A stretch of 64,000 nt of DNA, from assembly GCA_963850995.1 (NCBI GenBank), contig CAWKNQ010000004.1, positions 310,001-374,000 on the forward strand, read 5' to 3'. The DNA is from Gaiellasilicea sp963850995 (GTDB taxonomy: Bacteria > Actinomycetota > Thermoleophilia > Gaiellales > Gaiellaceae). Positions 43,996 to 52,267 of this stretch are shown here, one piece after another. The notes below the pieces were generated by a model. The model had not been told where the DNA came from and searched no databases. It saw nothing but the letters and a program-made list of their open reading frames with translations. Within the stretch, counting starts at the first letter, position 1. The number at the start of each line of letters is the position of its first letter. The position numbers and the translations under genes were made by a program.

Positions 43996-44589
43996 ATGGA
44001 CGAGCGAGACCTGGATTCCGACCCCCTGCGTGCGTTTACGCGGTGGTTCGCCGAGGCTGCCGACGCAGGCGTCGAGACGCCGGAGGCGATGACGCTCGCG
44101 ACGGCAACGCGGGAGGGCCGGCCGTCGGCCCGGATGGTGCTGCTCAAGGGTGCGGACGAGCGCGGCTTCGCCTTCTACACGAACTACGAGAGCCGCAAGG
44201 GCGTCGAGCTGGAGGAGAACCCACGGGCGGCGCTCCTCTTCCACTGGCGCCCGCTCGGCCGTCAGGTTCGCGTCGAGGGCGGGGTTGAGCGCGTCCCGGT
44301 GGAGGAGTCGGAGACGTACTTCCGGACGAGGCCCGGCCCGAGCCGCCTCGCCGCCTGGGCCTCGCCGCAGAGCCGGCCGCTCGCGAGCCGGGCAGAGCTC
44401 GACCGCCTCGTCGCGGCCGCCCGTTCGCGGTTCCCGGAGCCCGACGTGCCCCTCCCGCCGCACTGGGGCGGCTTCCGCCTCCTACCGGACGCCTACGAGT
44501 TCTGGCAGCACCAGGACGACCGCCTGCACGACCGCGTCCGCTACGAGCGAGAGGGCGCCGACTGGCGCCGGCAGCGGCTCGCTCCGTAG
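43996..44589 (+). CDS. pdxH: pyridoxamine 5'-phosphate oxidase
   Basis: 197 residues. FMN enzyme making pyridoxal phosphate. Seen: EAMTLATATREGRPSARMVLLK, GFAFYTNYESRKG, FHWRPLGRQVRVEG, SRLAAWASPQS, PPHWGGFRLLPDAYEFWQ and the C-terminal YEREGADWRRQRLAP with the conserved Arg-Leu-Pro-like ending. Full length for the family. Confidence 0.95.
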   Translation: MDERDLDSDPLRAFTRWFAEAADAGVETPEAMTLATATREGRPSARMVLLKGADERGFAFYTNYESRKGVELEENPRAALLFHWRPLGRQVRVEGGVERVPVEESETYFRTRPGPSRLAAWASPQSRPLASRAELDRLVAAARSRFPEPDVPLPPHWGGFRLLPDAYEFWQHQDDRLHDRVRYEREGADWRRQRLAP

Positions 44590-44595
44590 CTGGGC

Positions 44596-45027
44596 CTAGC
44601 GTTCCTTGAAGAGGGAGCGCGCCGTGTCGTGCGCCGCGGGGTCGTGCGTCTGCCAGAGGCGCTCGACCAGGCTGCCGAGGACGTCGCGGATGCCGATCAT
44701 CCCGAGCAGGTGCTCGCCCTCCACGACCGGGAGGTGGCGGATCTTCTTCTCCCCCATCAGCCGCGCGGCGTCGAGCACGGCGACCCGTGCATCGACGGTG
44801 ACGGGCTCGCGCGTCATCACGTCGCCGACTTGCACGGCATCGAGGTCCGTGCCGTTGCCGGCGAGCGCGAGAACGTCCCGCTCGGTGAAGATGCCGACGA
44901 GCTTGCCCGTGTCGGTGACGGCGACCGAGCCGACGCCCTCCTCGAGCATCCGCAGGACGGCGAGGCGTGCGGAATCCCCCGTCTCGACGCTCACGACCCG
45001 TGTCCTCATCACGTCGCCGATCGCCAT
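44596..45027 (-). CDS. CBS-domain pair protein
   Basis: 143 residues made of two CBS motifs: VMRTRVVSVETGDSARLAVLRMLEEG with VGIFTERDVLAL, and VMTREPVTVDARVAVLDAARLMGEKKIRHLPVVEG with IGIRDVL. Such stand-alone pairs bind adenosyl nucleotides and often regulate partners in trans. Start ATG 45027. The partner is unknown. Confidence 0.88.
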   Translation of the reverse strand: MAIGDVMRTRVVSVETGDSARLAVLRMLEEGVGSVAVTDTGKLVGIFTERDVLALAGNGTDLDAVQVGDVMTREPVTVDARVAVLDAARLMGEKKIRHLPVVEGEHLLGMIGIRDVLGSLVERLWQTHDPAAHDTARSLFKER

Positions 45028-45048
45028 GGGCGGCGATCGTAACAAGCG

Positions 45049-46245
45049 TCACGCAGGGGCGAGCGCCCCCGGCGTGTAGACGCCCAGCGGGTTCCAGAGC
45101 AGGTAGCCGCGTGCGCCCATCAGGCGGGCAGCCTCGATCTGGGCCTTCACCTCGGCCAGCCCGTACGTCCGACCGTAGGAGAAATCCTGCAGCCAGGGGA
45201 TCAGCTCGGCCTTCCCCTTTCTCATCTGCGCACGGAAGTCCGACAGCGCCCACTCGACGGTCGGGCCCGGCGCGGCGTTCGGGCTGTCCAGCCCGTACTC
45301 CCCGTCTCGGTAGTGCGACGGATACACCATCGGGTAGATCGCGTCGACGTACTTCGCGAGGCGCCGCGGCACCTGCCCGATGCCGAGGTCGCGTGTGGCT
45401 GCGAGGCCGAAGAGGTCGGTCGAGACGCGCACGCCGAGCGGCTTCAACCGCTTCGTCGCGTAGTGGACGAATTGCGTGATCACCCAGCCGGGCGCAGTCG
45501 CCGTCTTGCCGGGATAGACGACCGCGTCGACGTCGCCGTCGGTCGGGAAGCGGACGTAGTCGAACTGGATCTCGTCGAAGCCCGCCCGCGCCGCGACCTC
45601 CGCGATCGAGACGTTGTAGTCCCAGACCCGCTTGTCGTACGGGTTCGTCCAGCCGAGGCCGGCGTCGTTGCGCCAGATCGAGCCGTCGGGGCGCTTGATC
45701 GCGAGCCCGGGCCGGCCGGCCGCGAGCAGCGGATCTTCGAAGACGACGACCCGGCCGATCAGGTAGACGCCCTTCGCGTGCGCGAGGCGCGCGGCGTCGC
45801 GCGGCTTGTAGTACGGCTTGGCCGCGCCGACGGCGCGCGCGAGCGGCACCGACGACGGGACGAAGCCGACCTCGCCGTTCTCGTCCTTGACGTCCAGCTC
45901 GATCGTGTTCAGGCCCTGCTTGACGAGGTTCAGGTACTCCTTCAGCTTCCCGTCGAGCGAGGCCAGCGCCATCGTCACGTGGATGCCGCGAACCTCCTCC
46001 GGAAGGGCGCGCGGCGTCTTGGCGGCGGCGGGCTGTGCCGTCGGCTTCGCCGCGACAGGAGGGGTCGCGATCGCAGCTTTGGTCGGCTGCTCGTCGCCGA
46101 TCACGAACCTCGCGCCGGCAGCGAGGGCTGCGGTGACGCCGAGGAGGACGCCGAGCAGGACCGCACGCCGCCGCCGGCGCCGGCGCCGCGCCGCCTCGCG
46201 GCGGGCACGGAAGCGCTCGTTCGGCTCCATCGGCTCGAACAGCAT
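45049..46245 (-). CDS. DUF4015 putative glycoside hydrolase, membrane-anchored
   Basis: 398 residues. A very basic N-terminus (RARREAARRRRRRRRAVLL), one membrane span and a Pro/Ala linker precede a TIM-barrel-like domain from about 95: RGIHVTMALAS, NTIELDVKDENGEVGF, YLIGRVVVFEDPLLA, GFDEIQFDYVRFPTDGDVD, VDAIYPMVYPSHY and WLQDFSYG. The DEIQFDYVRFP motif is the hallmark of DUF4015 (GHL10-like) proteins. It is likely an extracytoplasmic glycan-active enzyme, though no activity is established. Start ATG 46245; ATG 46230 is possible. Confidence 0.82.
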   Translation of the reverse strand: MLFEPMEPNERFRARREAARRRRRRRRAVLLGVLLGVTAALAAGARFVIGDEQPTKAAIATPPVAAKPTAQPAAAKTPRALPEEVRGIHVTMALASLDGKLKEYLNLVKQGLNTIELDVKDENGEVGFVPSSVPLARAVGAAKPYYKPRDAARLAHAKGVYLIGRVVVFEDPLLAAGRPGLAIKRPDGSIWRNDAGLGWTNPYDKRVWDYNVSIAEVAARAGFDEIQFDYVRFPTDGDVDAVVYPGKTATAPGWVITQFVHYATKRLKPLGVRVSTDLFGLAATRDLGIGQVPRRLAKYVDAIYPMVYPSHYRDGEYGLDSPNAAPGPTVEWALSDFRAQMRKGKAELIPWLQDFSYGRTYGLAEVKAQIEAARLMGARGYLLWNPLGVYTPGALAPA

Positions 46246-46312
46246 CGACACGCGGCGGCGAACGGTATGTGGAAAACCCCGCTTTTGCAAGGAGGAACGT
46301 AGACTCCGGCCC

Positions 46313-46879
46313 GTGGTCCTCTCCGACCGGACGATCAAAGAGCTGCTCGGCGAGGGCCGGATCGAGATCGATCCGTACGACGAGTCGCTGCTCCAACCGT
46401 CGAGCATGGACGTGCGCGTCGACCGCTATTTCCGCGTTTTCCGAAACTCCCGCTACCCCTACATCGACGTCAAGACCGAGCAGGAGGAGCTGACCGAGCT
46501 CGTCGAGATCGACGACGACACGCCGTTCATCCTCCACCCGGGCGAGTTCGTGCTCGGCTCGACGCTCGAGCGCGTGCGGCTCCCGGACGACCTCGTCGCC
46601 CGGTTGGAGGGGAAGAGCTCGCTCGGCCGGCTCGGCCTCCTGATCCACTCGACCGCGGGCTTCATCGATCCCGGCTGGGACGGCCACGTGACGCTCGAGC
46701 TCTCGAACGTCGCCAACCTTCCGATCACGATCTACCGCGGGATGAAGATCGGCCAGCTCTCGTTCGTCCGGCTGACGACCGCCGCCGAGAAACCGTACGG
46801 CTCCGGCGGGCTCGGGTCCAAGTACCAGGGCCAGAAGGGGCCGACGCCGAGCCGCTACTGGAGGAATTTCGAGCAGTGA
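46313..46879 (+). CDS. dcd: dCTP deaminase
   Basis: 188 residues. Deaminates dCTP on the route to dTMP. Seen: LSDRTIKELLGEGRIEIDP, LQPSSMDVRVD, EGKSSLGRLGLLIHSTAGFIDPGWDGHVTLELSN (active-site Ser, Arg and Glu), MKIGQLSF, YGSGGLGSKYQGQKGP. The mycobacterial enzyme is bifunctional (deaminase plus dUTPase); whether this one is cannot be decided. GTG start 46313, with GGAGGA rather far (about 16 nt) upstream. Overlaps the epimerase gene (GTGA). Confidence 0.94.
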   Translation: MVLSDRTIKELLGEGRIEIDPYDESLLQPSSMDVRVDRYFRVFRNSRYPYIDVKTEQEELTELVEIDDDTPFILHPGEFVLGSTLERVRLPDDLVARLEGKSSLGRLGLLIHSTAGFIDPGWDGHVTLELSNVANLPITIYRGMKIGQLSFVRLTTAAEKPYGSGGLGSKYQGQKGPTPSRYWRNFEQ

Positions 46880-47772
46880 AGGTCCTCGTCACCGGTGGAG
46901 CGGGCTTCGTCGGCTCGGCGATCGTGCGCGCGCTGCTCGCCGCGGGGCACACGGTCCGCGTGCTCGAGCGCAAGCCGGGGCAGGCCGCTCAAGCGGGCCT
47001 CGAGGGCGTGGACGCCGTCCAGGGGGACATGACGGACGCAGCCAGCCTGCGCCGCGCGGTCGACGGCCAGGATGCGGTCGTCCACCTCGCTGCGATCATC
47101 ACCGGCAAGCCGGAGGACTTCGAGCGCGTGATGGAGCAGGGCACGCGCGACCTGGTCACGGCGGCGAAGGAGGCGGGTGCACAGCGGTTCGTGCTCGTCT
47201 CGGCGCTCGGGGTGACCGAGGAGACGAAGGACCTGGTGCCCTATTACCGCGCCAAGTGGGCAATGGAGCAGACGGTGAAGGAGTCCGGGCTCGAGCACGT
47301 GATCTTCCGGCCGAGCTTCGTCTTCGGGCCCGGCGGCGCCGCGCTGGAGCAGTTCAAGAAGATCGCCAAGCTCGCGCCGGTCACGCCGATCGTCGGGCCG
47401 GGCACGCAGCGGATGCAGCCGATCTGGATCGAGGACATCGGTGCGTACTTCGCTGCAGGGCTCGCGCGACCCGAGGCGACGAATCGCACCTTCGAGATCG
47501 GCGGTCCGGACGTCGTCACCTGGAACGACTTCTGGGCGCGGCTGAAGAGCGCGCTCGGCATCCGCCGCCCCTCGATCCACCTGCCGTTCGGGCTGATGCG
47601 GGCTCAGGCGGTGGTGCTGGAGAAGCTGCCGAAGCCGCCCGTCACGCGCGACCAGCTGACCATGCTCGAGGCGGGGGACAGCGTCGTCACGAATACGGAC
47701 GCGGTCGACACCTTCGGGCTCCCGCTCGTCCCGCTCGACGAGCAACTCCGCCGCTCCGTCGCCGCCGACTGA
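46876..47772 (+). CDS. NAD(P)-dependent epimerase/NDUFA9-like SDR protein
   Basis: 298 residues. Atypical short-chain dehydrogenase: VLVTGGAGFVGSAIVRALL (NAD-binding GxxGxxG), VVHLAAIITG, RFVLVSALGV, VPYYRAKWAMEQ (Tyr-x-x-x-Lys), FRPSFVFGPGG and RTFEIGGPDVVTWNDF. This fits the complex I NDUFA9-like subfamily. Its role in bacteria is unknown. Coupled to dcd. Confidence 0.82.
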   Translation: MKVLVTGGAGFVGSAIVRALLAAGHTVRVLERKPGQAAQAGLEGVDAVQGDMTDAASLRRAVDGQDAVVHLAAIITGKPEDFERVMEQGTRDLVTAAKEAGAQRFVLVSALGVTEETKDLVPYYRAKWAMEQTVKESGLEHVIFRPSFVFGPGGAALEQFKKIAKLAPVTPIVGPGTQRMQPIWIEDIGAYFAAGLARPEATNRTFEIGGPDVVTWNDFWARLKSALGIRRPSIHLPFGLMRAQAVVLEKLPKPPVTRDQLTMLEAGDSVVTNTDAVDTFGLPLVPLDEQLRRSVAAD

Positions 47773-47783
47773 GACGCGTCTTC

Positions 47784-47818
47784 TGGGACGTGATGGGTCC
47801 TGGCCCCGTCATGTCCCA
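47784..47818 (+). terminator. 14-bp hairpin after the dcd-epimerase operon
   Basis: TGGGACGTGATGGG pairs with CCCGTCATGTCCCA with two G-T wobbles around a 7-nt loop, starting 12 nt after the epimerase stop. There is no T-run, so termination is inferred from position. Confidence 0.45.
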
Positions 47819-47821
47819 CGC

Positions 47822-47845
47822 GGACGTGTCCGGGGACAGTCCCCG
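47822..47845. repeat. second copy of the GGACGTGTCC/GGGAC-GTCCC motif
   Basis: GGACGTGTCC followed by GGGGAC-A-GTCCCC matches the core of the hairpin at 24741-24779 (GGACGTGTCC then AGGGAC-T-GTCCCT), but without the outer right arm. Both copies lie just beyond the 3' end of a gene. Confidence 0.4.
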
Positions 47846-47881
47846 CGACTCGGGTTGCGAGACCGCCGGGTCCGAGAAAGA

Positions 47882-47909
47882 CGAGGGGCCGCACGAATGC
47901 GGCCCCTCG
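47882..47909 (-). terminator. intrinsic terminator of the small minus-strand unit
   Basis: CGAGGGGCCGCA and TGCGGCCCCTCG pair perfectly; on the minus strand the loop is the stable TTCG tetraloop, followed by GTCTTTCTC. It closes the unit that begins at the promoter near 48128. Confidence 0.65.
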
Positions 47910-47925
47910 ATCTTCGGTGACCAAC

Positions 47926-48069
47926 CTAGTAGTGGCAGAGACGCTTCCTGCCGAAGCGGCGCGAGTCCTTCCGCGGGCCCCCTACGTTGGCTAGACGATT
48001 CCCCTTGCAGGTCCCAGGGGCACGTCCCTACCGGCTGGCACCTCCACTGCCCGTACTGGAAATCTCCAC
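47926..48069 (-). other. small minus-strand gene of unknown type: 47-codon frame split by TAG, or structured RNA
   Basis: The minus strand carries a promoter-like pair, then GGAAAGGAGGTGGTCC (about 48076-48091), a near-complete match to the anti-Shine-Dalgarno sequence. Ten nt after GGAGG is a GTG (48069) opening VEISSTGSGGASR and then a TAG (48030-48028). The same frame continues for 33 codons to a second TAG (47928-47926), ending in a strongly basic GGPRKDSRRFGRKRLCHY, followed by a terminator. The late part has the high third-position GC of real genes. Possibilities are a small basic protein with an in-frame amber codon, a nonsense error, or an RNA. I cannot assign a family. The rest of 47773-48157 shows only hairpins. 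Confidence 0.45.
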
Positions 48070-48100
48070 TGCCGGACCACCTCCTTTCCGCGGTAGCACG

Positions 48101-48128
48101 ACTCTAGCATCACGGACGGCCGGCGCAA
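48101..48128 (-). promoter_or_regulatory. promoter-like -35/-10 pair for the small unit
   Basis: On the minus strand TTGCGC (48128-48123) and TAGAGT (48106-48101) are separated by 16 nt, with TGC directly before the -10. Transcription would begin about 25 nt before the GTG at 48069. Confidence 0.4.
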
Positions 48129-48157
48129 CACGGGAAGACCGGGCATAGGATCGAGGC

Positions 48158-48532
48158 ATGAGCCGCCGAATCGACCTGCGCGAGGACGCGCTCGTCGTCG
48201 ACTACTCGGGGCTCGCCGCGCTCGCGACACTCACCGGCATGGTGCGCGTCCCGTACACGGTGATCCGTTTCGTCTCGGTCGGCCTGACCGACCCGCCAGG
48301 TGCGCTCGCGTGGCGGATCGGGCTCTCGACGCCGCCGTTCGGCACGACGCAGCGCGGTCGCTTCCGCGAGCACGGCCGGTGGTCGTTCCTGGACGTCGAC
48401 GACCGGGAGCGGGCGGTCGTGCTCGACCTCGCCGGGCACGAGTTCCGCCGCGTCGTGCTCAGCGTGGACGACCCCGAGACGCTGGCCGCCCGGCTCCGCG
48501 ACCGGCAGCTCGACGCGACGCAGCCGTCCTAG
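48158..48532 (+). CDS. hypothetical protein, PH-like fold possible
   Basis: 124 residues. RRIDLREDALVVDYSGLAALATLTGMVRVPYTVIRFVSVG then WRIGLSTPPFGTTQRGRF and RAVVLDLAGHEFRRVVLSVDDPETLAARLRD. The alternating strands with a closing LSVDDPETLAARL helix look like the bacterial PH-like domain of small cytosolic proteins, but this is a weak resemblance. No membrane segment or enzyme motif. Stand-alone between the small unit and the M28 peptidase gene. Confidence 0.6.
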   Translation: MSRRIDLREDALVVDYSGLAALATLTGMVRVPYTVIRFVSVGLTDPPGALAWRIGLSTPPFGTTQRGRFREHGRWSFLDVDDRERAVVLDLAGHEFRRVVLSVDDPETLAARLRDRQLDATQPS

Positions 48533-48640
48533 ACAGAACGGGGCACCGTTGCAGGTCCTGCCGGTCTCTACTAGGTTCAACGCCACATTGGGCTCGAAGA
48601 GGCGTTCGCCTTCGTGTCCCATCAATCGAGGGGGAGGTAG

Positions 48641-50194
48641 ATGAAGAGACTTATCTCAGTCGCAGCGGCACTCGCCGTTGCGACAGCCGTAGCCTTCGTT
48701 CCTGCAGCGACAACCGCTGTCGGAGCGGATTCATCGCAACTGAGGGCGGCCGTGACGGTCGCGAACATCAACGGCCACCTGGCGAACTTCCAGCAGTTCG
48801 CGCAGTCGAGCGTTGCTGAGTTCGGCCATCCGACCCGCGTCGACGGCAGCTCGGGCTACACCCAGTCCGTCGCATACGTGGCGAACCAGATGCGGGCTGC
48901 GGGTTATCTGGTGACCGTCCAGGACTTCATCTTCGATCGCTTCGAGGAGACGGCGCCGCCGATCTTCCAGCGGACGAGCCCGACGGCGCGGACGTATGTG
49001 CAAGACGGCGAGTTCGCGACGATGGACTACTCCGGTAGCGGCGATGTCACCGCCCGCCTCGTTGCGGTCGGCGGGATCGTGATCCCGTCTCCTGGTGGCG
49101 GAGCGAGCGGCTGCGCCGCATCCGACTTCAACGGCTTTCCGGCTGGAGCGATCGCGTTGATCCAGCGCGGCACCTGCACCTTCCGGGAGAAGGCGACGAA
49201 CGCACAGGCCGCGGGCGCGGCTGCCGTCGTCATCTTCAACGAGGGGAACCCGGATCCGAATGACGATCGAATCGGCACCGTCTTCGGGACGCTCGATCCG
49301 CCGCAGATGACGCTGCCGGTGATCGGCGCCTCCTTCGCCGTCGGCCAGGAGCTTTACAACCTGATCCAGTCGGGAGCGACGGTGACAGTGCGGGTCGCGG
49401 TGCAGGCACATGTCGTCACCACCGAGTCGTCCAATGTCCTCGCCGACACGCCGACCGGTCGCGCTGACCGGACGGTCGTCGTCGGCGCCCACCTCGACTC
49501 GGTCGATGCCGGGCCTGGCATCAACGACAACGGCTCGGGCACGGCGGCGATCCTGGAGGTCGCGAAGCAGATGGCCGCTCTGGGCGTCAAGCCGACGAAC
49601 CGGGTTCGCTTCGCATTCTGGGGTGGCGAGGAGTTTGGACTGCTGGGAGCCGAGCACTATCTGGCGACGCTGCCCAAGGCCGAGCTGAAGAACCTGATGC
49701 TGAACCTGAACTTCGACATGGTCGGCTCGCCGAACTTCGTCCGCTTCGTCTATGACGGCGACGGCTCGGCGACCGGGACGAAGGGCCCGAGCGGGTCGGG
49801 GAACATCGAGCGTGTCTTCCTCGATTACTTCGCCTCGCAGGGACTCGCGACCGAGCCGACCGCCTTCGACGGCCGCTCCGACTATGGGCCGTTCATCGAC
49901 CGCGGCATCCCGGCCGGAGGTCTCTTCACCGGAGCCGAAGGAATCAAGACAGCCGCGCAGGCGGCCGTCTACGGCGGCACAGCAGGGATTGCTTATGACC
50001 CGTGCTACCACGAGGCCTGCGACACCTACCCGAGCAACGTCAGTTCGACGGTTCTCGATCAGATGGCGGACGCGACCGCGGACGCGACCCTGCAGTTCGC
50101 GATGACGACGTCATCGACGAGCGGGACAGGCAAGGCCTCCTCGTCGGCGGAGCAGTCGGTTGGCAAGTTCAAGGGCTCGCTGCTTCGTAAGTAG
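48641..50194 (+). CDS. secreted M28-family metallo-aminopeptidase with PA domain
   Basis: 517 residues. A signal peptide (KRLISVAAALAVATAVAFVPAATTAVGA) is followed by an N-terminal peptidase part, an inserted PA domain (about 130-255, ALIQRGTCTFREKATNAQAAGAAAVVIFNEG) and the M28 core: VVGAHLDSVDAGPGINDNGSGTA (His and bridging Asp), FWGGEEFGLLGAEHY (catalytic Glu pair), LNFDMVGS and CYHEACDTY (last His). Zn ligands are complete. Resembles Streptomyces aminopeptidase S / vacuolar aminopeptidase Y types that release N-terminal residues outside the cell. Codon use is somewhat less GC-rich than its neighbours. GGGGGAGG precedes the ATG. Confidence 0.92.
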   Translation: MKRLISVAAALAVATAVAFVPAATTAVGADSSQLRAAVTVANINGHLANFQQFAQSSVAEFGHPTRVDGSSGYTQSVAYVANQMRAAGYLVTVQDFIFDRFEETAPPIFQRTSPTARTYVQDGEFATMDYSGSGDVTARLVAVGGIVIPSPGGGASGCAASDFNGFPAGAIALIQRGTCTFREKATNAQAAGAAAVVIFNEGNPDPNDDRIGTVFGTLDPPQMTLPVIGASFAVGQELYNLIQSGATVTVRVAVQAHVVTTESSNVLADTPTGRADRTVVVGAHLDSVDAGPGINDNGSGTAAILEVAKQMAALGVKPTNRVRFAFWGGEEFGLLGAEHYLATLPKAELKNLMLNLNFDMVGSPNFVRFVYDGDGSATGTKGPSGSGNIERVFLDYFASQGLATEPTAFDGRSDYGPFIDRGIPAGGLFTGAEGIKTAAQAAVYGGTAGIAYDPCYHEACDTYPSNVSSTVLDQMADATADATLQFAMTTSSTSGTGKASSSAEQSVGKFKGSLLRK

Positions 50195-50201
50195 AGAACC
50201 C

Positions 50202-50230
50202 GTGGGGAGGGACACCTCGTCCCTCCCCAC
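50202..50230 (+). terminator. terminator after the M28 peptidase gene
   Basis: GTGGGGAGGGAC and GTCCCTCCCCAC, a perfect 12-bp stem around ACCTC, lie 7 nt after the stop codon. Probably bidirectional with the convergent Rieske gene ending at 50266. Confidence 0.65.
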
Positions 50231-50265
50231 ACCCACCTGAGTCCGCCTGGTCGGCCCAATCCCGC

Positions 50266-50577
50266 TCAGACGTCGACGCGGACCCAGCCGTCCTCGACGC
50301 GAACCGGGAACGTCGCCACAGGCTGGTAGGCCGGCAGCGTCAGCGCCGCGCCTGTCGTGATGTCGAAGCGCGAGCCGTGGCGCGGGCAGATGGCCACGCA
50401 CTCGTCGGGCTCCCACTCGCCCTCGCAGAGCGGGCCGTCGTCGTGGGAGCAGCGATCCTCGATCGCGTACAGGCTGCCGTTGCAGTTGTAGACGCCGATC
50501 GCGATCGGCCCGGACCAGACGATCTTCACGTGCCCGGGCGGCAGCTCCGCCTCGGGGCAGACGTCGACGGTCGCCAC
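50266..50577 (-). CDS. Rieske-type [2Fe-2S] ferredoxin
   Basis: 103 residues. Cluster ligands CSHDDGPLCEGE (Cys-x-His box 1) and CPRHGSRFD (Cys-x2-His box 2) match the two-box Rieske pattern; ALTLPAYQPVATFPVRVEDGWVRV closes the fold. GTG 50577 overlaps the true sufU stop (TAGTG). Such small Rieske proteins often end Suf operons in Actinobacteria and may serve as electron carrier or accept the cluster. As sequenced it appears fused to SufU, but only because of a frameshift. Confidence 0.85.
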   Translation of the reverse strand: MATVDVCPEAELPPGHVKIVWSGPIAIGVYNCNGSLYAIEDRCSHDDGPLCEGEWEPDECVAICPRHGSRFDITTGAALTLPAYQPVATFPVRVEDGWVRVDV

Positions 50578-51006
50578 TAGGAAATCGAGAGGTCGTCGCC
50601 CTGGGCCCACTCGTCCGGGCAGCGGCGTCCCCCGCGACTTGTGCAGGGCCACCTTCAGCACCCCCAGTCCGAGGATCGCGCACTTCAGCCGGACCGGCGT
50701 GAGCGGGATCCCGATCTCCTCGAGCAGCTCCTCCTTCGGCATGCGCGCCACCTCGTTCGCGTCCCGGCCGACGACCAGCTCGGTGAGCATCGACGTCGCC
50801 GCCTGCGAGATCGCGCAGCCGCGGCCCTCGAAGCCGACGTCGGCGATCACGTCCCCGTCGAAGCGGAGCGAGACCGTCACCTCGTCGCCGCAGAGAGGGT
50901 TCAGCCCTTCGGCTTGCGCATCGGGCGCGTCGAGCAGCCCGTGCCCGCGCGGGTTCTTGTAGTGATCGAGGATGACCTCCCGATACAGCTGGTCGAATTC
51001 ACTCAA
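50577..51006 (-). CDS. sufU: SufU iron-sulfur/sulfur transfer protein (frameshift near its end)
   Basis: About 142 residues. Accepts sulfur from SufS; Zn-binding residues NPLCGDEV (Cys39, Asp41), RGCAISQAATS (Cys64) and LKCAILG (Cys109). Start TTG 51006 overlaps the sufS stop (TTGA). The final residues PDEWAQGDDLSIS and a TAG (50579-50577) are reached only after dropping one C in CTGCCCGGAC, the same context as both argH shifts. Confidence 0.9.
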
Positions 51007-52247
51007 GCGAACACTTGCCTCGCTCGGTGCAGCCCGGCGACGAGCCGGTCGATCTCCTCGATGGTCGTGTAGAGGTAGAAGCTGGCTCGATTCGTCGCGA
51101 CGACGCCGAGCTTCCGCATCAGCGGCTGGCAGCAGTGGTGACCAGCGCGGATGGCGATTGACTCCATGTCCAGGATCTGCGCGACGTCATGGGGATGGAC
51201 ACCCTCGACGTTGAACGAGACGATGCCGGCGCGGCGGCCGGCCGGAGGGCCGTACGCCGTCACCCACGGCAGCTCGGCGAGCGCGTCGAGCGCGTAGGCC
51301 ACGAGGCGGTGCTCGTGCTGCTCGATCGCGTCGAAGCCGACGGTGGTCAGGTAGTCGATCGCCGCGCCGAAGCCGACGGCCTCCGCCATCGGCGCAGTTC
51401 CCGCCTCGAACTTGTGCGGGATCGTGCCCCACGTCGTCTGCTCGGCCCCGACCATGCGGATCATGTGGCCGCCGAGCAGGAACGGCTCCATTCGCTCGAG
51501 CAGCTCGGCGCGGCCCCAGAGCGCGCCTGCGCCGCTCGGCCCGCACATCTTGTGACCCGAGACCGCGAGGAAGTCGCACCCGAGCGTCTGGGCGTCGAGA
51601 CGCCGGTGCGGAGCGGCCTGAGCGGCGTCGCCGACGACGATCGCGCCACGCTCGTGCGCCCAGGCCGCGAGCCGCTCGATCGGGTTGTTCGTGCCGAGGG
51701 AGTTCGAGGTGAGCCCCGCAGCCACGACCTTGACGCGGTCGTCGCCCGCGATCTCGTCCGCAAGATCGAGCCGGAGCTCGCCGTGGTCGTCGAGTGGGAG
51801 CATCCGGAACGCGGCGCCGGTGCGGTTGGCCACGTACTGCCAGGGGACGAAGTTCGAGTGATGCTCGAGCTCGGTGACGAGGACGAGATCACCCGGGCCG
51901 AGCTCGTTCAGGCCCCACGAGTAGGCGACGAGGTTGATCCCCTCCGTGGCGTTGCGAACGAAGATGACCTCGCGGGCGTCGCTCGCGTTCAGCAGCGCGC
52001 GCACCTTCTCGCGCGCCCCCTCGAGCGCCTCGGTCGCGCGCTCCGCGAGCCGGTAGACGCCACGGTGCACGTTCGCGTACGACGTCTCGTAGAACCTGTT
52101 CATCGTCTCGAGCACGACCCGCGGCTTCTGGGAAGACGCCGCAGAGTCGAGAAACGCGACCGGCTTGCCGTTCTGGAGCTCCTCGAGGTACGGGAAGTCG
52201 GCGCGGATGCGCTCGACGTCGAGCTTTGCCTCGGCAGTTACAGCCAT
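51003..52247 (-). CDS. sufS: SufS cysteine desulfurase
   Basis: 414 residues. PLP enzyme that takes sulfur from cysteine for Fe-S assembly. Seen: PVAFLDSAASSQKPRVVLE, NVHRGVYRLAERAT, FVRNATEGINLVAYSW, ELEHHSNFVPW, DAAQAAPH, AVSGHKMCGPSG with the PLP Lys, and RAGHHCCQPLM with the persulfide Cys. First gene of sufS-sufU-Rieske in this window. Upstream, between it and the LON-domain gene, lies the second 150-nt structured element. Confidence 0.95.
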   Translation of the reverse strand: MAVTAEAKLDVERIRADFPYLEELQNGKPVAFLDSAASSQKPRVVLETMNRFYETSYANVHRGVYRLAERATEALEGAREKVRALLNASDAREVIFVRNATEGINLVAYSWGLNELGPGDLVLVTELEHHSNFVPWQYVANRTGAAFRMLPLDDHGELRLDLADEIAGDDRVKVVAAGLTSNSLGTNNPIERLAAWAHERGAIVVGDAAQAAPHRRLDAQTLGCDFLAVSGHKMCGPSGAGALWGRAELLERMEPFLLGGHMIRMVGAEQTTWGTIPHKFEAGTAPMAEAVGFGAAIDYLTTVGFDAIEQHEHRLVAYALDALAELPWVTAYGPPAGRRAGIVSFNVEGVHPHDVAQILDMESIAIRAGHHCCQPLMRKLGVVATNRASFYLYTTIEEIDRLVAGLHRARQVFA

Positions 52248-52267
52248 AGGGTCATGGTACTGGCCGA

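Noticed and set aside
48533..48640. tRNA-like GGTTCAA near 48573
   Set aside because: No cloverleaf arms can be drawn around it; it is a leader region of the M28 gene.
50266..51006. SufU-Rieske fusion protein
   Set aside because: Dropping one C at CTGCCCGGAC restores the usual SufU ending DLSIS and a stop that overlaps a GTG start of the Rieske gene; the fusion is an artefact of the shift.
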